In this document: positions 52,723 to 62,155 of the stretch, one piece after another
Layout of the letters: each line of letters opens with the position of its first letter
Position numbering within the stretch: the first letter of the stretch is position 1
Origin: JADGGV01 sp035715725
GTDB lineage: Bacteria; Gemmatimonadota; Gemmatimonadetes; Longimicrobiales; RSA9
Direction: 5' to 3'
NCBI GenBank assembly: GCA_035715725.1
Contig: DASTKT010000216.1
Coordinates: forward strand, 24,719 to 88,718
Length of the DNA: 64,000 nucleotides
The notes under the pieces: model-generated
The model's database searches: none
Seen by the model: only the letters and a program-made list of their open reading frames with translations
Told to the model about the DNA's origin: nothing
Made by a program: the position numbers and the translations under genes

Positions 52723-54007
52723 GGGAGTCTCCTGCGGAAGGGGTCGGCTGCAGCGGCCCGCCCACGGCGAGCTCGAGCTGCGCCATCGCGTCGTTGGCGG
52801 CGCCCAGCGCCTCGGCGAGCTGGCTCTGCGCGTCGATCAGCGCGCGCTTCGCGTCCAGCACGTCGAGCGCCGAGGAGCCGCCGAGCCCGTAGCTCACGGA
52901 GGCGATGCGGTAGGCTTCCTGCGCCTCGGGGAGCAGCTCGTCGCGGATGTGGGCGACCTGGCGGAGCGCCGTCTCCGCGTCGGCATACGCGGAGCGCACC
53001 TCCTGCTCGACCTGCGCCGACATGTCCCGCGCCGTGGCGGCCAGCTCCCGCTCGCGGTGGCTCGCCTCCGCGACCTCGCCCCGGCCGTGCTGCCAGAAGA
53101 ACAGCGGGAAGCCGATGCCGACGTCCGTCTCGAACGCCGCCGCGCTCCCCGGCGAGTGGTTCCGGACGACGCCGATGTCCAGGTCCGGCACCCAGAACTC
53201 CCGCGCCAGCGACGTCGCCGCGCGCGCACCCTGCCGCTGCGCCACCAGCGTGCGGACCTCCGGGCGGTTCGACGCGGCGCGGAGCCGCAGCCCCTCCAGC
53301 GCCGGCAAGGGCGGCGGCGGCGCCAGCGTGTCCGCCGGCTCGACGCTCCCGCCCGGCGCCCGCCCGAGCAGCCGGTTCAGCGCGACGCGCGCGTTCGCGA
53401 TGTCCCGCTCCGCCGAGATCAGGTCGTTCTGCACCTGCGAGGCGTCCACCTTCGCCTTGATGACGTCGAGCTTCGCCGCCGTGCCGCCCTCGTAGCGGGC
53501 CTGCGTCTTCTTGACGAAGTCGTTCGCCAGGTCGCGCGCGTCCGTCAGGTCGCGCACGTGCCGCTGCGCCACGAGCAGCGCATCGTAGCTCTGCGCCGTC
53601 TGCGCGCCGATCACCTGCTCGAGCTGCGTGACCGAGAGCTGCGCCGCGCGCACGTCGGCGCCGGCCACCTTGCCGCGCAGACGGATCTTGTCCGGGAAGG
53701 GGATGCTGAGGCCGAGGCCCAGGCCGCGCGTCCCCGCGCTCCGCGGCGCCAGGACGCCCGACTGGTCCTCGAGGCTCCCGCTCAGGCTCGGGTCCGGGAG
53801 CGCGGTGGCCTGCACGACCCGCGCGCGGGCCTGCCCGACCTCCTCCCGCGCCGCCTCGAGCTGCGGGTTGTGCTGGATCGCTTCTTCGATGGCCTGCCGG
53901 CGCGTGAGCAGGACCGCGGGGCCGCTGTCCGGCGGCTCTCGCCGCAGGCTCAGCTGCGCCGCGTCCGCTCGCGCCCACAGGAGCACGGCAATGACGGCAA
54001 CGTACAT
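52712..54007 (-). CDS. TolC-family outer-membrane channel (CzcC-like)
   Basis: 431 residues. A short signal sequence (about 1-18) is followed by two repeated OEP domains, with NPQLEAAREEVGQARARV and NRPEVRTLVAQRQGARAA as the matching starts. Long coiled-coil helices fill the rest. It should form the outer-membrane exit duct for the metal pump. The only in-frame Met is at 54007, with a weak ribosome-binding site. The stop (TAA) overlaps the adaptor start. Confidence 0.88.
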   Translation of the reverse strand: MYVAVIAVLLWARADAAQLSLRREPPDSGPAVLLTRRQAIEEAIQHNPQLEAAREEVGQARARVVQATALPDPSLSGSLEDQSGVLAPRSAGTRGLGLGLSIPFPDKIRLRGKVAGADVRAAQLSVTQLEQVIGAQTAQSYDALLVAQRHVRDLTDARDLANDFVKKTQARYEGGTAAKLDVIKAKVDASQVQNDLISAERDIANARVALNRLLGRAPGGSVEPADTLAPPPPLPALEGLRLRAASNRPEVRTLVAQRQGARAATSLAREFWVPDLDIGVVRNHSPGSAAAFETDVGIGFPLFFWQHGRGEVAEASHRERELAATARDMSAQVEQEVRSAYADAETALRQVAHIRDELLPEAQEAYRIASVSYGLGGSSALDVLDAKRALIDAQSQLAEALGAANDAMAQLELAVGGPLQPTPSAGDSHDR

Positions 54008-54165
54008 GGTCGTCCGAGGTGCGCGGTGATGGATGCGCGACCGGCGTGGCGCCGGTCTCCGGCGCACGGCGGAACGGCGGGCCTCAGTGCCCGCCGCCCC
54101 GAGCCGGGGACGTCCCGGCTCGTCGTGCGGCGATGTTCGGATCGATGCCGGCGGGAGGCCGGCGC

Positions 54166-54534
54166 TCAGACGACCGGTGGGGCTCTCGCGACCTGGGCGG
54201 AATGGCAGGGCTGGCTGTGGAAGGAAGGCTCGGCCGTCTGCGCCACCACGCGCGCGGCGACCGCCGCGGCCGGCACGCGCAGCGACCGCCCCGGCACGGC
54301 GCCGAGCTGCATGACGCTGCAGATCGGACACCCCGCGGGGCAGTGCACGGCATGGTGCTCGCCCGGCGCCTCGACGTGCACCGGCCCGCCCGTCGGCTCG
54401 TGCGCCTCCGCCAGCGGAGCCAGCACGAGCAGGGCCACGTGCACCGCCAGCGCCAGGAGCGCGGCGAGCCGTCGGGCCGGTCGGGTTCTCGGGGTCGAGG
54501 CGGGCACGCGCCTCATACTCGTGACGATGGACAC
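54166..54534 (-). CDS. Small His/Cys-rich secreted protein (DUF2946-like)
   Basis: 122 residues from GTG. A signal peptide ends near EAHEP. The mature part is rich in potential metal ligands: HEP, VHVEAPGEHHAVHC, CPAGCPICSV and HSQPCH. Such small proteins often precede heavy-metal pumps and resemble DUF2946, seen with copper uptake or efflux genes. It may bind or sense metal in the periplasm. AAGGA stands before the GTG at 54534; the ATG at 54516 lacks one. First gene of the efflux operon, 158 bases before the TolC gene. Confidence 0.65.
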   Translation of the reverse strand: MSIVTSMRRVPASTPRTRPARRLAALLALAVHVALLVLAPLAEAHEPTGGPVHVEAPGEHHAVHCPAGCPICSVMQLGAVPGRSLRVPAAAVAARVVAQTAEPSFHSQPCHSAQVARAPPVV

Positions 54535-54908
54535 CAGTTCCTTACCCGCGCACGCGACGGGTTTCGCGCCGGACCGCGCCCGCGAGGGCGGTCGGCCCGG
54601 CCGCCGCGCGCCGCCGGCAGCGCCGGCCGCGCGCGGCCTCCTCTGGTGAATCGGGGAATCCGGGGTTCCACGAGTACAGCCCCGAGGGAGCGCGCGCAAG
54701 GGCACGCCCGCCGATCGAGCGCTCCGGCGGCTGCGCTCCGGCACGGCAGCGCGCCGGCGACTGCGCCGGCGCGGGCCGCCCCGCGCCCCGGCAGACGCCG
54801 CGGCCCGCCACGATACGGCCCATCACGTGCAGGGCGTCCGCCGCCGGGAACCGCCCCGCGCGCCGCCGCCTCGGCGCGCGCCGCCGGGACCGTCATCGGA
54901 CCGGAGCC
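54535..54908. other. Divergent promoter region
   Basis: 374 bases between the metal-efflux operon (minus) and the M1 peptidase gene (plus). GC-rich with several near-repeats of CGCGCCGGCG. I see no operator palindrome that would mark a metal-responsive regulator, and no regulator gene lies next to it. Confidence 0.4.
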
Positions 54909-57428
54909 ATGAGACGCCACGTCGTCGCCCTGCTCACGCTGCTCGCCGCCGGCTGCGCGCCGGCCCCGCGCACGCCCGCGCCGAGCCGCCCCACGGCCGC
55001 CGCGACACCGCCCGCCGACACCGAGCGCGTCCCGCCGTTCCGCGCGGAGCCGCTCGTCACCTGGGGTCCCGAGCCGCCCGGCACGCCGCACGGCGAGCGG
55101 CCGCACGACTACGACCTCCAGCACCAGGTCGTCCGCTTCCGCCTGGATTGGCCCCGCCACGCCGTCGTCGGCAGCACGACACTCACCGTCGCGGCGCTCG
55201 ACCGGCCGCTCGGCGCCATCGCGCTCGACGCCGAGCAGATGACGATCCGCGGCGTGACCATGGCCGGCGGCCGCGCGCTCCGCCACGACTACGACGGCCA
55301 CACGCTGACCATCCGCCCGGCAGCCGCGCTCCCGCCGGGCGGCAAGCTGACGTTCACGGTGAACTATGAGACCGTGCGGCCGAAGCAGGGCGCGTACTTC
55401 ATCGACCGCATGCACATCATGTGGACGCAGGGCGAAACGGAGGCCACGCGCTACTGGGTGCCGACCTACGACTACCCGAACGACAAGACGACGTGGGAGA
55501 TGTACATCCGGGTGCCGAAGGCGGAGAAGGCGCTCTCCAACGGCCGCCTCGTCGCCACCCGCGCCGTGGGCGACGACGTGGAATGGCACTGGAGCCAGGA
55601 CAAGCCGGCCTCGACCTACCTCTTCATGGCGGCCACGGGCAACTACGCCGTCGTGGACGACGCCTGGCAGGACGTGCCGATCCACTACTGGACGTACCCG
55701 GACTCCATCGCGGCCGCGAGGCGCGGCTTCGGCATGACGCCGCGGGCGGTGAAGGTCTTCTCCGAGAAGACCGGCGTGAAGTACCCCTGGGCGAAGTACG
55801 ACCAGGTCGCCGCGCCCGACTACATCTTCGGTGGGATGGAGAACGTCACCGCCACGACCCAGCTCGACGACGGCATCCTGCACCCCGCCTGGGCCGAGCC
55901 CCAGGCGTACTCCGGCGACCTCGTCTCCCACGAGCTCGGCCACCAGTGGTACGGCGACCTGCTGACCACCCGCACCTGGGCGCACATCTGGCTCAACGAG
56001 GGCTTCGCGACGTTCATGGAGGAGACGTTCCGCGAGGTCGACCGCGGCAAGGCCGAGGGCGACTTCGACCGCCTCGAGGCGCAGGAGCAGGTCGTCGAAG
56101 CCGACCGGAACGCCCGCCGCCCGCTCGTCTACGACCGCTGGGTCACCGACCCGTTCGAGCTCTTCTTCAGCGGCCACATCTACCCGAAGGGCGCCACCGT
56201 CATGCAGATGCTCCGGCACCAGCTCAGCGACTCGCTCTTCTGGAAGGCGATGAACCACTACACGACGAAGTATGCCTACCGCCCCGTCGTCTCCGACGAC
56301 CTCCAGGTCGCGTTCCAGGAGGCGACGGGGCGCGACTTCTCGCGCTTCTTCAAGGACTGGGTCTACGGCGCCGGCCTCCCCGTCTTCCAGGTGAGCTACA
56401 CCGTGGCGCCCGGCTCCGGCGTTACGCTCCGCGCGCGCGAGGTCCAGCCGAAGGACTCGCTCACCGGCAACTTCGACGTCGACGTGCCCGTCGAGGTCCT
56501 GACCGACGCGGGCCCCGCCCGCGGCATCGTGCAGGTGCGGGATGGGCAGGGCACGGCCACCATCCCGGCGACCGGCGCGCCGCGCGCCATCGTCTGGAAC
56601 GCCGGTGGCTGGATCTTCCAGCTCGCGGACTTCCCCCGCCCGACCTCGATGCTCGCCTATCAGCTCGAGCACGGTGGCGACGTCTTCGCCCGCGTCGAGG
56701 CGGCCCGGCTCCTCGGCGAGCGGCCCGACGAGCCGGCTTCCGTCGCGGCCGTCGCGCGCGCGGCGCGCCAGGACCGGTTCTGGGGCGTGCGCCAGCGCGC
56801 CGTGTTCGCACTCGCCGCGCTGCACGGCACGCCGGCCGAGCCCGCCGCCCGCGCCGCGCTCCTCGAGGCGACGCGGGACCCCGACGCCCGCGTGCGCCAG
56901 GGCGCCGCCGAGGCGCTCGCCGGCTTCCCGGCCGAGGACGTGGCCGCGCGCCTGCGCGAGCTCGTAGCCGCCGACTCCTCGCTCTACGTCCGCGGCGCCG
57001 CCGTCGTCAGCCTGGCCCGCGTCCGCCCCGCGGAGGCGCTTCCGGTCATCCAGAGCCTGCTCGCGCAGCCGTCCTGGACCGACATCCTCCGCGCCAGTGC
57101 GCTCGGCGCGCTCGCCTACGTCGAGCCCGCGCGGGCCTGGACGATCCTCGCGCCGTACCTCGACCGGCGCTGGAGCCGCGAGGCCCGCCTCGCCGCGATC
57201 GCCACGCTGCTCGCCACGGCGAAGGGAAGGGAGGTGGAGGCGGCCCGGCTGCTCGAGCCGCTCCTCGCCGATCAAGACCTGTTCGTGCGCCAGGCCGCGG
57301 CGAAGGGGCTCGGCGAGCTCGGCCAGCGCTCCAGCCTCCCGGCGCTCGAGCGGCGGCTGCGCGAAGAGGCGGAGAGCCGTGTGCTCAACGACGTGAAGGC
57401 CGCCGTCGCGCGGATACGGGGACAGTGA
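54909..57428 (+). CDS. M1 aminopeptidase lipoprotein with C-terminal HEAT repeats
   Basis: 839 residues. Lipobox LAAGC (Cys16). The peptidase part has GGMEN at 308-312, HELGH at 341-345 and Glu364 in WLNEGF, the complete M1 zinc and substrate set. From about 580 to the end the protein changes to HEAT-like helical pairs, with repeats of RARVEAARLL, VRQRAVFALAAL, VRQGAAEAL and VRGAAVVSLARV type. Classic enzymes have an ERAP1-like tail there instead. The start follows GGAGC. Function: digestion of peptides at the envelope, with HEAT repeats for binding partners. Confidence 0.9.
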   Translation: MRRHVVALLTLLAAGCAPAPRTPAPSRPTAAATPPADTERVPPFRAEPLVTWGPEPPGTPHGERPHDYDLQHQVVRFRLDWPRHAVVGSTTLTVAALDRPLGAIALDAEQMTIRGVTMAGGRALRHDYDGHTLTIRPAAALPPGGKLTFTVNYETVRPKQGAYFIDRMHIMWTQGETEATRYWVPTYDYPNDKTTWEMYIRVPKAEKALSNGRLVATRAVGDDVEWHWSQDKPASTYLFMAATGNYAVVDDAWQDVPIHYWTYPDSIAAARRGFGMTPRAVKVFSEKTGVKYPWAKYDQVAAPDYIFGGMENVTATTQLDDGILHPAWAEPQAYSGDLVSHELGHQWYGDLLTTRTWAHIWLNEGFATFMEETFREVDRGKAEGDFDRLEAQEQVVEADRNARRPLVYDRWVTDPFELFFSGHIYPKGATVMQMLRHQLSDSLFWKAMNHYTTKYAYRPVVSDDLQVAFQEATGRDFSRFFKDWVYGAGLPVFQVSYTVAPGSGVTLRAREVQPKDSLTGNFDVDVPVEVLTDAGPARGIVQVRDGQGTATIPATGAPRAIVWNAGGWIFQLADFPRPTSMLAYQLEHGGDVFARVEAARLLGERPDEPASVAAVARAARQDRFWGVRQRAVFALAALHGTPAEPAARAALLEATRDPDARVRQGAAEALAGFPAEDVAARLRELVAADSSLYVRGAAVVSLARVRPAEALPVIQSLLAQPSWTDILRASALGALAYVEPARAWTILAPYLDRRWSREARLAAIATLLATAKGREVEAARLLEPLLADQDLFVRQAAAKGLGELGQRSSLPALERRLREEAESRVLNDVKAAVARIRGQ

Positions 57429-57558
57429 CCGGCGCGATCGCCGGGATGGCCGCCGCCGCGCCGGCCCGCGGGCCGGCCCGGCGGCGGCCCCGCTGTATGC
57501 ATTTTGCAGTCGAATCCGTCCCCCACCGCGATACGGCAGTCCCCAACAGGAGGTGCGC

Positions 57559-58188
57559 ATGGCCATCACCCCGTTTCGGCCGACCTTCGACCCGTTCACG
57601 AGGATCTTCGACCTCATGATGGGCCCGCAGGGCGGCCACGCCGGCGCCGAAATGATCCGCTCGCCGGAGACGGACGTCGTCGAGACGGAGGACGGCATCG
57701 ACGTCGTCATGGAGATGCCGGGGATGTCGCCCGAGAACATCCAGATCGAGCTGGAGAACAACGTCCTCACCGTGACGGCGGAGAAGGAGCAGGAGCGGGA
57801 GGAGGAGAAGGGAACCTACCACCTGGCGGAGCGGCGCTTCGGCCGCTTCTCGCGCTCGTTCGTGCTCCCGCGCTCGGTGGAGTCGGACCAGATCGAGGCG
57901 CGCTTCGAGAACGGCGTGCTCCGCATCCACGTGCCGAAGAGCGAGCGCTCGCGCCGGCGCCGCATCGAGGTGGGCGCCGGCGCCGGCACGACCGGCCAGG
58001 CGCGCGACATCGGCGTCCAGGGTGGCGGGCGCGGTGGCGCCGAGGGTGGCGCGAGCCGGACCGGCGGGCAGGGCGAGGCGGCGGCCGCCGCGCCGGGGCG
58101 GCAGGGCTCGGCATCCGCGCCGGGCGCCGGCCAGAACCGCGGCGGCTCCGCGGCCGGCGGGGCGGGCGGCCGGGGCGTCAAGACCTGA
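57559..58188 (+). CDS. Hsp20/alpha-crystallin small heat-shock protein
   Basis: 209 residues. The alpha-crystallin domain (about 35-140) shows DVVETEDGIDVVMEMPGMSP, EIELENNVLTV-like strands and the FENGVLRIHVPKSE end, giving the conserved GVL motif. After it comes a 65-residue Gly/Ala/Gln-rich tail that has no counterpart in standard Hsp20, where a short I-x-I tail is usual. AGGAGGT supports the ATG at 57559. The upstream 130 bases contain an A/T-richer stretch (TATGCATTTTGCAG) that may be the promoter. Confidence 0.9.
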   Translation: MAITPFRPTFDPFTRIFDLMMGPQGGHAGAEMIRSPETDVVETEDGIDVVMEMPGMSPENIQIELENNVLTVTAEKEQEREEEKGTYHLAERRFGRFSRSFVLPRSVESDQIEARFENGVLRIHVPKSERSRRRRIEVGAGAGTTGQARDIGVQGGGRGGAEGGASRTGGQGEAAAAAPGRQGSASAPGAGQNRGGSAAGGAGGRGVKT

Positions 58189-58203
58189 GCGGCTCGATCG
58201 ATT

Positions 58204-58956
58204 CTAGGCGCCCGAGCGGGCCACCAGCTCGGGCGCCCAGATCAGCGTCCGCTGCGAGCGCGCGAAGTGCAGCACCGGCGGCTCCGCCGGCAGCTCGATG
58301 CCGATCGGCCGGGTCATGGTGTTGACGTCGATCTCGGCCTCGGCCGGCTGCAGCGGCCACGGCAGGTGGTGGATGTCGACGCGGAAGATCCGGGGCCCGA
58401 GCGCCCCGGTGTAGAGGCAGTAGCGCTCCGTCAGGAAGTAGTCCAGCGTCCCCGGCGTGGCGTGGAAGACCTCTCCCACAGGCCAGTACCTCGCCGAGAA
58501 CTCCGCCGTGCCGTCGTTGCGCCGGCTCTGGAAGCGGACCCGGTTCCCCTCGTCCGCCACGTGCATCACGGCGTTGTAGTACGGCAGGCGGTAGACCGTG
58601 CGCGCGCCGATCGTCGCCACCGCGCTCCCGGAATCGAGGCTCAGGAAGTAGACGCCGGGGATGCCGTCGTGCCGGACGTAGGTGCGTACGTTCAGCTCCG
58701 GGTAGCGCGAGACGAACGGAAGCTGCGGCAGCCCGCGCGGCCGCAACCCCTCCGTGTCGAACGGCACGATGCCGATCCAGGCGGAGCCGCCGAACTCCTC
58801 GATTTCCAGCTCGGGCCGGATCAACCGGCGCAGCTCGGCGGCGGGCACCCGCCAGTGGGCGAAGAGCAGGTGCGTCCACGTCTGCTCCATCACCCACGGC
58901 GCCTCCGGCGGCGGGAAGGGCCGATGCGCGACGACGTCCGTGATCTCGCTCGTCAT
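58204..58956 (-). CDS. DUF2071 (YqjF-like) protein
   Basis: 250 residues. MEQTWTHLLFAHWRVPAAEL and FGGSAWIGIVPFDTEGLRPRG without its last residues are the family signatures, and YFLTERYCLYTG is near the C terminus. The fold is a lipocalin-like beta barrel; no catalytic residues are known. It ends 15 bases from the Hsp20 stop, convergent. Confidence 0.82.
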   Translation of the reverse strand: MTSEITDVVAHRPFPPPEAPWVMEQTWTHLLFAHWRVPAAELRRLIRPELEIEEFGGSAWIGIVPFDTEGLRPRGLPQLPFVSRYPELNVRTYVRHDGIPGVYFLSLDSGSAVATIGARTVYRLPYYNAVMHVADEGNRVRFQSRRNDGTAEFSARYWPVGEVFHATPGTLDYFLTERYCLYTGALGPRIFRVDIHHLPWPLQPAEAEIDVNTMTRPIGIELPAEPPVLHFARSQRTLIWAPELVARSGA

Positions 58957-59090
58957 CTCCGTGCCTCGGCGCGTGATGCGTGGGCCCGTCCGGCGCCGGC
59001 GTGGCGCACGTATCTTGCCACGCCGCTCCTTCGGCCGGTGCCTGCCGCGGACCGCGGCGAGCCGCGCCGCGCCGAAGGAGGGAGGACCGG

Positions 59091-60164
59091 ATGCCGAAGC
59101 CCCGTGGCCGCCGCGGCGCCATGCTCGCCGCCGCGACGCTCGCTTACCTGGCCTGGCGCGCCTGGCGTCGCCGCGACGCCGACCTCGCCGGCCGCGTCGT
59201 CCTCATCACCGGCGGGTCGCGCGGCCTCGGCCTCGTCATGGCCCGCGAATTCGCCCGCCACGGCTGCCGCGTCGCGATCTGTGCCCGCGACCCCCAGGAG
59301 CTCGAGCGGGCGCGCGCCGACCTCGAGGCCCGCGGCGCCGACGCGGCCGCCTTCACCTGCGACGTCGCCCGCGAGAACGACGCCCGCGACCTCGTCGCGC
59401 GCGTCACGGAGCGCTTCGGCGGCATCGACATCCTGGTCAACAACGCCGGCATCATCCAGGTCGGACCGCTGCGCTGGATGACGCTGGCGGACTTCGAGCG
59501 CGAGATGGCCGTCAACTTCTGGGGCGGCGTGCACGCGACGCTGGCCGTGCTCCCGCAGATGCGGCACCGCCGCGCCGGCCGCATCGTCAACATCACGTCC
59601 ATCGGCGGCGAGGTCGCCATCCCGCACCTGCTGCCGTACTCCTGCTCGAAGGCCGCCGCCGTCGCGTTCTCGGAGGGGACCCGCGCCGAGCTGGCGCGCT
59701 ACGGCATCAGCGTCACCACCGTCGTGCCGGGGCTCATGCGCACCGGCTCGCCCGTCAACGCGTTCTTCAAGGGGTCGGCCGCCGCCGAGTTCACCTGGTT
59801 CAGCCTGGGCGATGCGACGCCGCTCACCGCGATGAGCGCCGAGCGCGCCGCCCGCCGGATCGTGCGCGCCGCCCGCCACCGCGAGGCCGAGGTCACGCTG
59901 TCGTGGCAGGCACGGGCGCTGCGGCTCGTGCGCGCCCTCGCCCCCGGCGCCACCGCGGATGCACTCGCGGTCGTGAACCGCATCCTTCCCGGCCCGGAGG
60001 GCGGCCGCCCGGAGGCCCGGCGCGGCATGCAACTCGCCACGCGCCTCTCGCCCTCCCCGCTCACGATCCTGATGAACCGCGCCGCCCGCCGCAACAACGA
60101 GTTCGGCGGCGCCGCCCGGCCGGCGCGGGCGCACGCGCGCAAGATCGGTCTCGAGGAGGCGTAG
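59091..60164 (+). CDS. Short-chain dehydrogenase/reductase
   Basis: 357 residues. A hydrophobic Ala-rich helix at about 10-25 precedes the core. TGGSRGLG near 40-47 binds the cofactor, VNNAG lies near 114-118, and the catalytic Ser and Tyr-x3-Lys (YSCSK) are near 170 and 184. The C-terminal 100 residues are a helical extension. Substrate unknown. GGAGG precedes the ATG. Confidence 0.85.
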   Translation: MPKPRGRRGAMLAAATLAYLAWRAWRRRDADLAGRVVLITGGSRGLGLVMAREFARHGCRVAICARDPQELERARADLEARGADAAAFTCDVARENDARDLVARVTERFGGIDILVNNAGIIQVGPLRWMTLADFEREMAVNFWGGVHATLAVLPQMRHRRAGRIVNITSIGGEVAIPHLLPYSCSKAAAVAFSEGTRAELARYGISVTTVVPGLMRTGSPVNAFFKGSAAAEFTWFSLGDATPLTAMSAERAARRIVRAARHREAEVTLSWQARALRLVRALAPGATADALAVVNRILPGPEGGRPEARRGMQLATRLSPSPLTILMNRAARRNNEFGGAARPARAHARKIGLEEA

Positions 60165-60182
60165 CCGCGCAGGAGGAGGCTC

Positions 60183-61103
60183 ATGCCGAAGCGGAAGCCA
60201 GCCACGATCCGGGTCGGGGTCGCCGGGTGGGACTACCCCGACTGGCAGGGCGTCGTCTACCCGCAGCCCGGCCCGAAGGCTGGGGAGCGGGTCCGATTCC
60301 TCGCCCACTACATCGACCTGATCGAGATCAATTCGAGCTTCTACGGGCCGCCGCGGCCGGCGGTCAGCCGCCGCTGGGCCGAGCTGGCCGCGGACCTGCC
60401 CGACTTCCGCTACACCGCCAAGCTCTGGCGGCGCTTCACGCACGAGCGCGGCGAGGCCTGGACGGCGACGGAGGTCCGCCAGGTCGAGGCCGGCTTCGCG
60501 CCGCTCCTCGAGGCCGGACGGCTCGACGCGGTGCTCGCGCAGTTCCCCTGGTCCTTCAAGAACGAGGAGCCGAACCGGGAGTGGCTCGCCGACCTCGCCG
60601 GCACGTTCGCCGAGCTGCCGCTCGTCGTCGAGGTGCGGCACGCGAGCTGGAACGACCCGGAGTTCTACGGCTGGCTCGCCGCCGAGGGGATCGGCTTCGT
60701 GAACATCGACCAGCCGCTCTTCCGCCGCTCGCTCGAGCCGAGCGCGCGCCGGACGGCCGGCGTCGGCTACATCCGCGTCCACGGCCGCAACTACCAGGAC
60801 TGGTTCCGCAAGGACGCGGGCCGCGACGCGCGCTACGACTACCTCTACGAGCCGGAGCAGCTCGAGCCGTGGGTCGATCGCGCGCGGGAGCTCGCGGGCA
60901 CGCCCGGCACCCCTGCCGTCGACGTCGTCTTCAACAACCACTACAAGGGGAAGGCGGTCGTGAACGCGCTCCAGTTCCGCAGCGAGCTCGAGGCACGCCA
61001 GGTGCCGGCGCCGCCGCCGCTCGTCGCCGCGTACCCCGACGCGCTCCGCGGCATGGCCCGGCCCGCGCCGCCCGGGGCACTCGGGGGCCGGAGCGCGGCC
61101 TAG
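60183..61103 (+). CDS. DUF72 family protein
   Basis: 306 residues. RVGVAGWDYPDWQGVVYP, EINSSFYG, LAQFPWSFKNEEPNREWL without its last residues, and YIRVHGRN are family landmarks of a TIM-barrel-like protein. No function is proven; some place it near DNA-repair enzymes. GGAGGAGG precedes the ATG. The stop TAG overlaps the stop of the next gene on the opposite strand (CTAG). Confidence 0.85.
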   Translation: MPKRKPATIRVGVAGWDYPDWQGVVYPQPGPKAGERVRFLAHYIDLIEINSSFYGPPRPAVSRRWAELAADLPDFRYTAKLWRRFTHERGEAWTATEVRQVEAGFAPLLEAGRLDAVLAQFPWSFKNEEPNREWLADLAGTFAELPLVVEVRHASWNDPEFYGWLAAEGIGFVNIDQPLFRRSLEPSARRTAGVGYIRVHGRNYQDWFRKDAGRDARYDYLYEPEQLEPWVDRARELAGTPGTPAVDVVFNNHYKGKAVVNALQFRSELEARQVPAPPPLVAAYPDALRGMARPAPPGALGGRSAA

Positions 61104-61519
61104 CCGCCGCTCTCTTCCTTGCGCCGGCGCGCCCCTTCCCGGCGCAGCCGCTCCGCTTCCTCCGGCGTCTGGCCCAGGAAGTCGACCGGCTCGCGCGCGC
61201 CCGGGCTCTGGATCCCGGCGACGTGCCCGGACGTGCCCGTCGTGCCGCCGACCGAGCCCGGGAGCGTGCCGCTCACCTCCAGGCCGCTCCCCGCCAGCCC
61301 CGAGTCTTCCTCCTCCGGCAGCTCCGAGGCGTCGGCGGCCGCCTCCTCCTCGGCAATAATGTCCTGATACCCGGTCCCGGGAGTGGTCCGAATGTCCGGC
61401 GCGCCCGCACCGGTCCGGCCCTGCTGCGCGGCCCAGCCCTGGATCCCCGTGCCCTGGTCCGCGGGATCCCGCGAAGCCCCGGTGCCCCCGGAGCGATCCT
61501 TCCTCTGACGCTTCGCCAT
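61100..61519 (-). CDS. Small disordered acidic protein
   Basis: 139 residues, Gly/Thr/Glu-rich with basic ends (MAKRQRKDR, RRREGARRRKEE). No domain found. AAGGAGG precedes the ATG, which supports real expression. Overlaps the DUF72 gene tail to tail by four bases. Confidence 0.6.
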   Translation of the reverse strand: MAKRQRKDRSGGTGASRDPADQGTGIQGWAAQQGRTGAGAPDIRTTPGTGYQDIIAEEEAAADASELPEEEDSGLAGSGLEVSGTLPGSVGGTTGTSGHVAGIQSPGAREPVDFLGQTPEEAERLRREGARRRKEESGG

Positions 61520-61636
61520 CCGGCCTCCTTGCGAGGTGTGCCCGGCACCCGCGCAATCGTCATGCCCCGGTCGTGTTGCCGGCGCGCGCCGCGCGCCGTA
61601 CAATTCCCGCGGCGTGACCCCCACCGTCCGAGGCGC

Positions 61637-62155
61637 ATGACCCGCGACTCCGATCCCAAGTATACCCTCCCCGAGGCATTCCTGGCGTGGCGCCGGCTCC
61701 GGCTCGGCCGACTCCTCGGTGTGCCCATGGCGCCGCTGCCGCCGTCGGGGCTCGCTCCCGAGAGCCGCACCCACCTGCTCCAGCAGGCCAGGGAGCTGTA
61801 CTGGGAGGAGCTCTCCTGGGAGCATCTCACCCACGACGAGGACATCGCGCGACACGGCCTCGTCGAGCTGGCGTTCCCCGGCTTCCTGGCGTTCGTCGAC
61901 GGCCTGCTCCTGCGCGAGGCGCGGCCCGACTCGCCGACGCCGGCCAAACCCCGGCCGGAGGTCGCCGAGGACATCCTGCTCTTCCTCGCCGAGCGCTGCA
62001 TCGCGCTCGAGGGCGACTCCGAGCCGGAGCGCGCCGCAGAGCGCGAGGCGACGCTCCGCCTCATGGACCTCGTGCTCTACCGGCTGCACGCGATCCCCGT
62101 CGAGGAGACCGACCGCCTCGACCTCGTCCGGGCCGACGAGGACGACGACGTGTGA
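61637..62155 (+). CDS. Conserved-looking protein of unknown function
   Basis: 172 residues, mainly helical with an acidic tail (RADEDDDV). No motif that I know. Its stop overlaps the GTG of the glycerophosphodiesterase gene (GTGA), so the two are coupled. Confidence 0.6.
   Translation: MTRDSDPKYTLPEAFLAWRRLRLGRLLGVPMAPLPPSGLAPESRTHLLQQARELYWEELSWEHLTHDEDIARHGLVELAFPGFLAFVDGLLLREARPDSPTPAKPRPEVAEDILLFLAERCIALEGDSEPERAAEREATLRLMDLVLYRLHAIPVEETDRLDLVRADEDDDV

Noticed and set aside
54166..54744. Longer form of the His/Cys-rich protein
   Set aside because: The upstream extension is Arg/Pro-rich and would bury the signal peptide; AAGGA marks the GTG at 54534.
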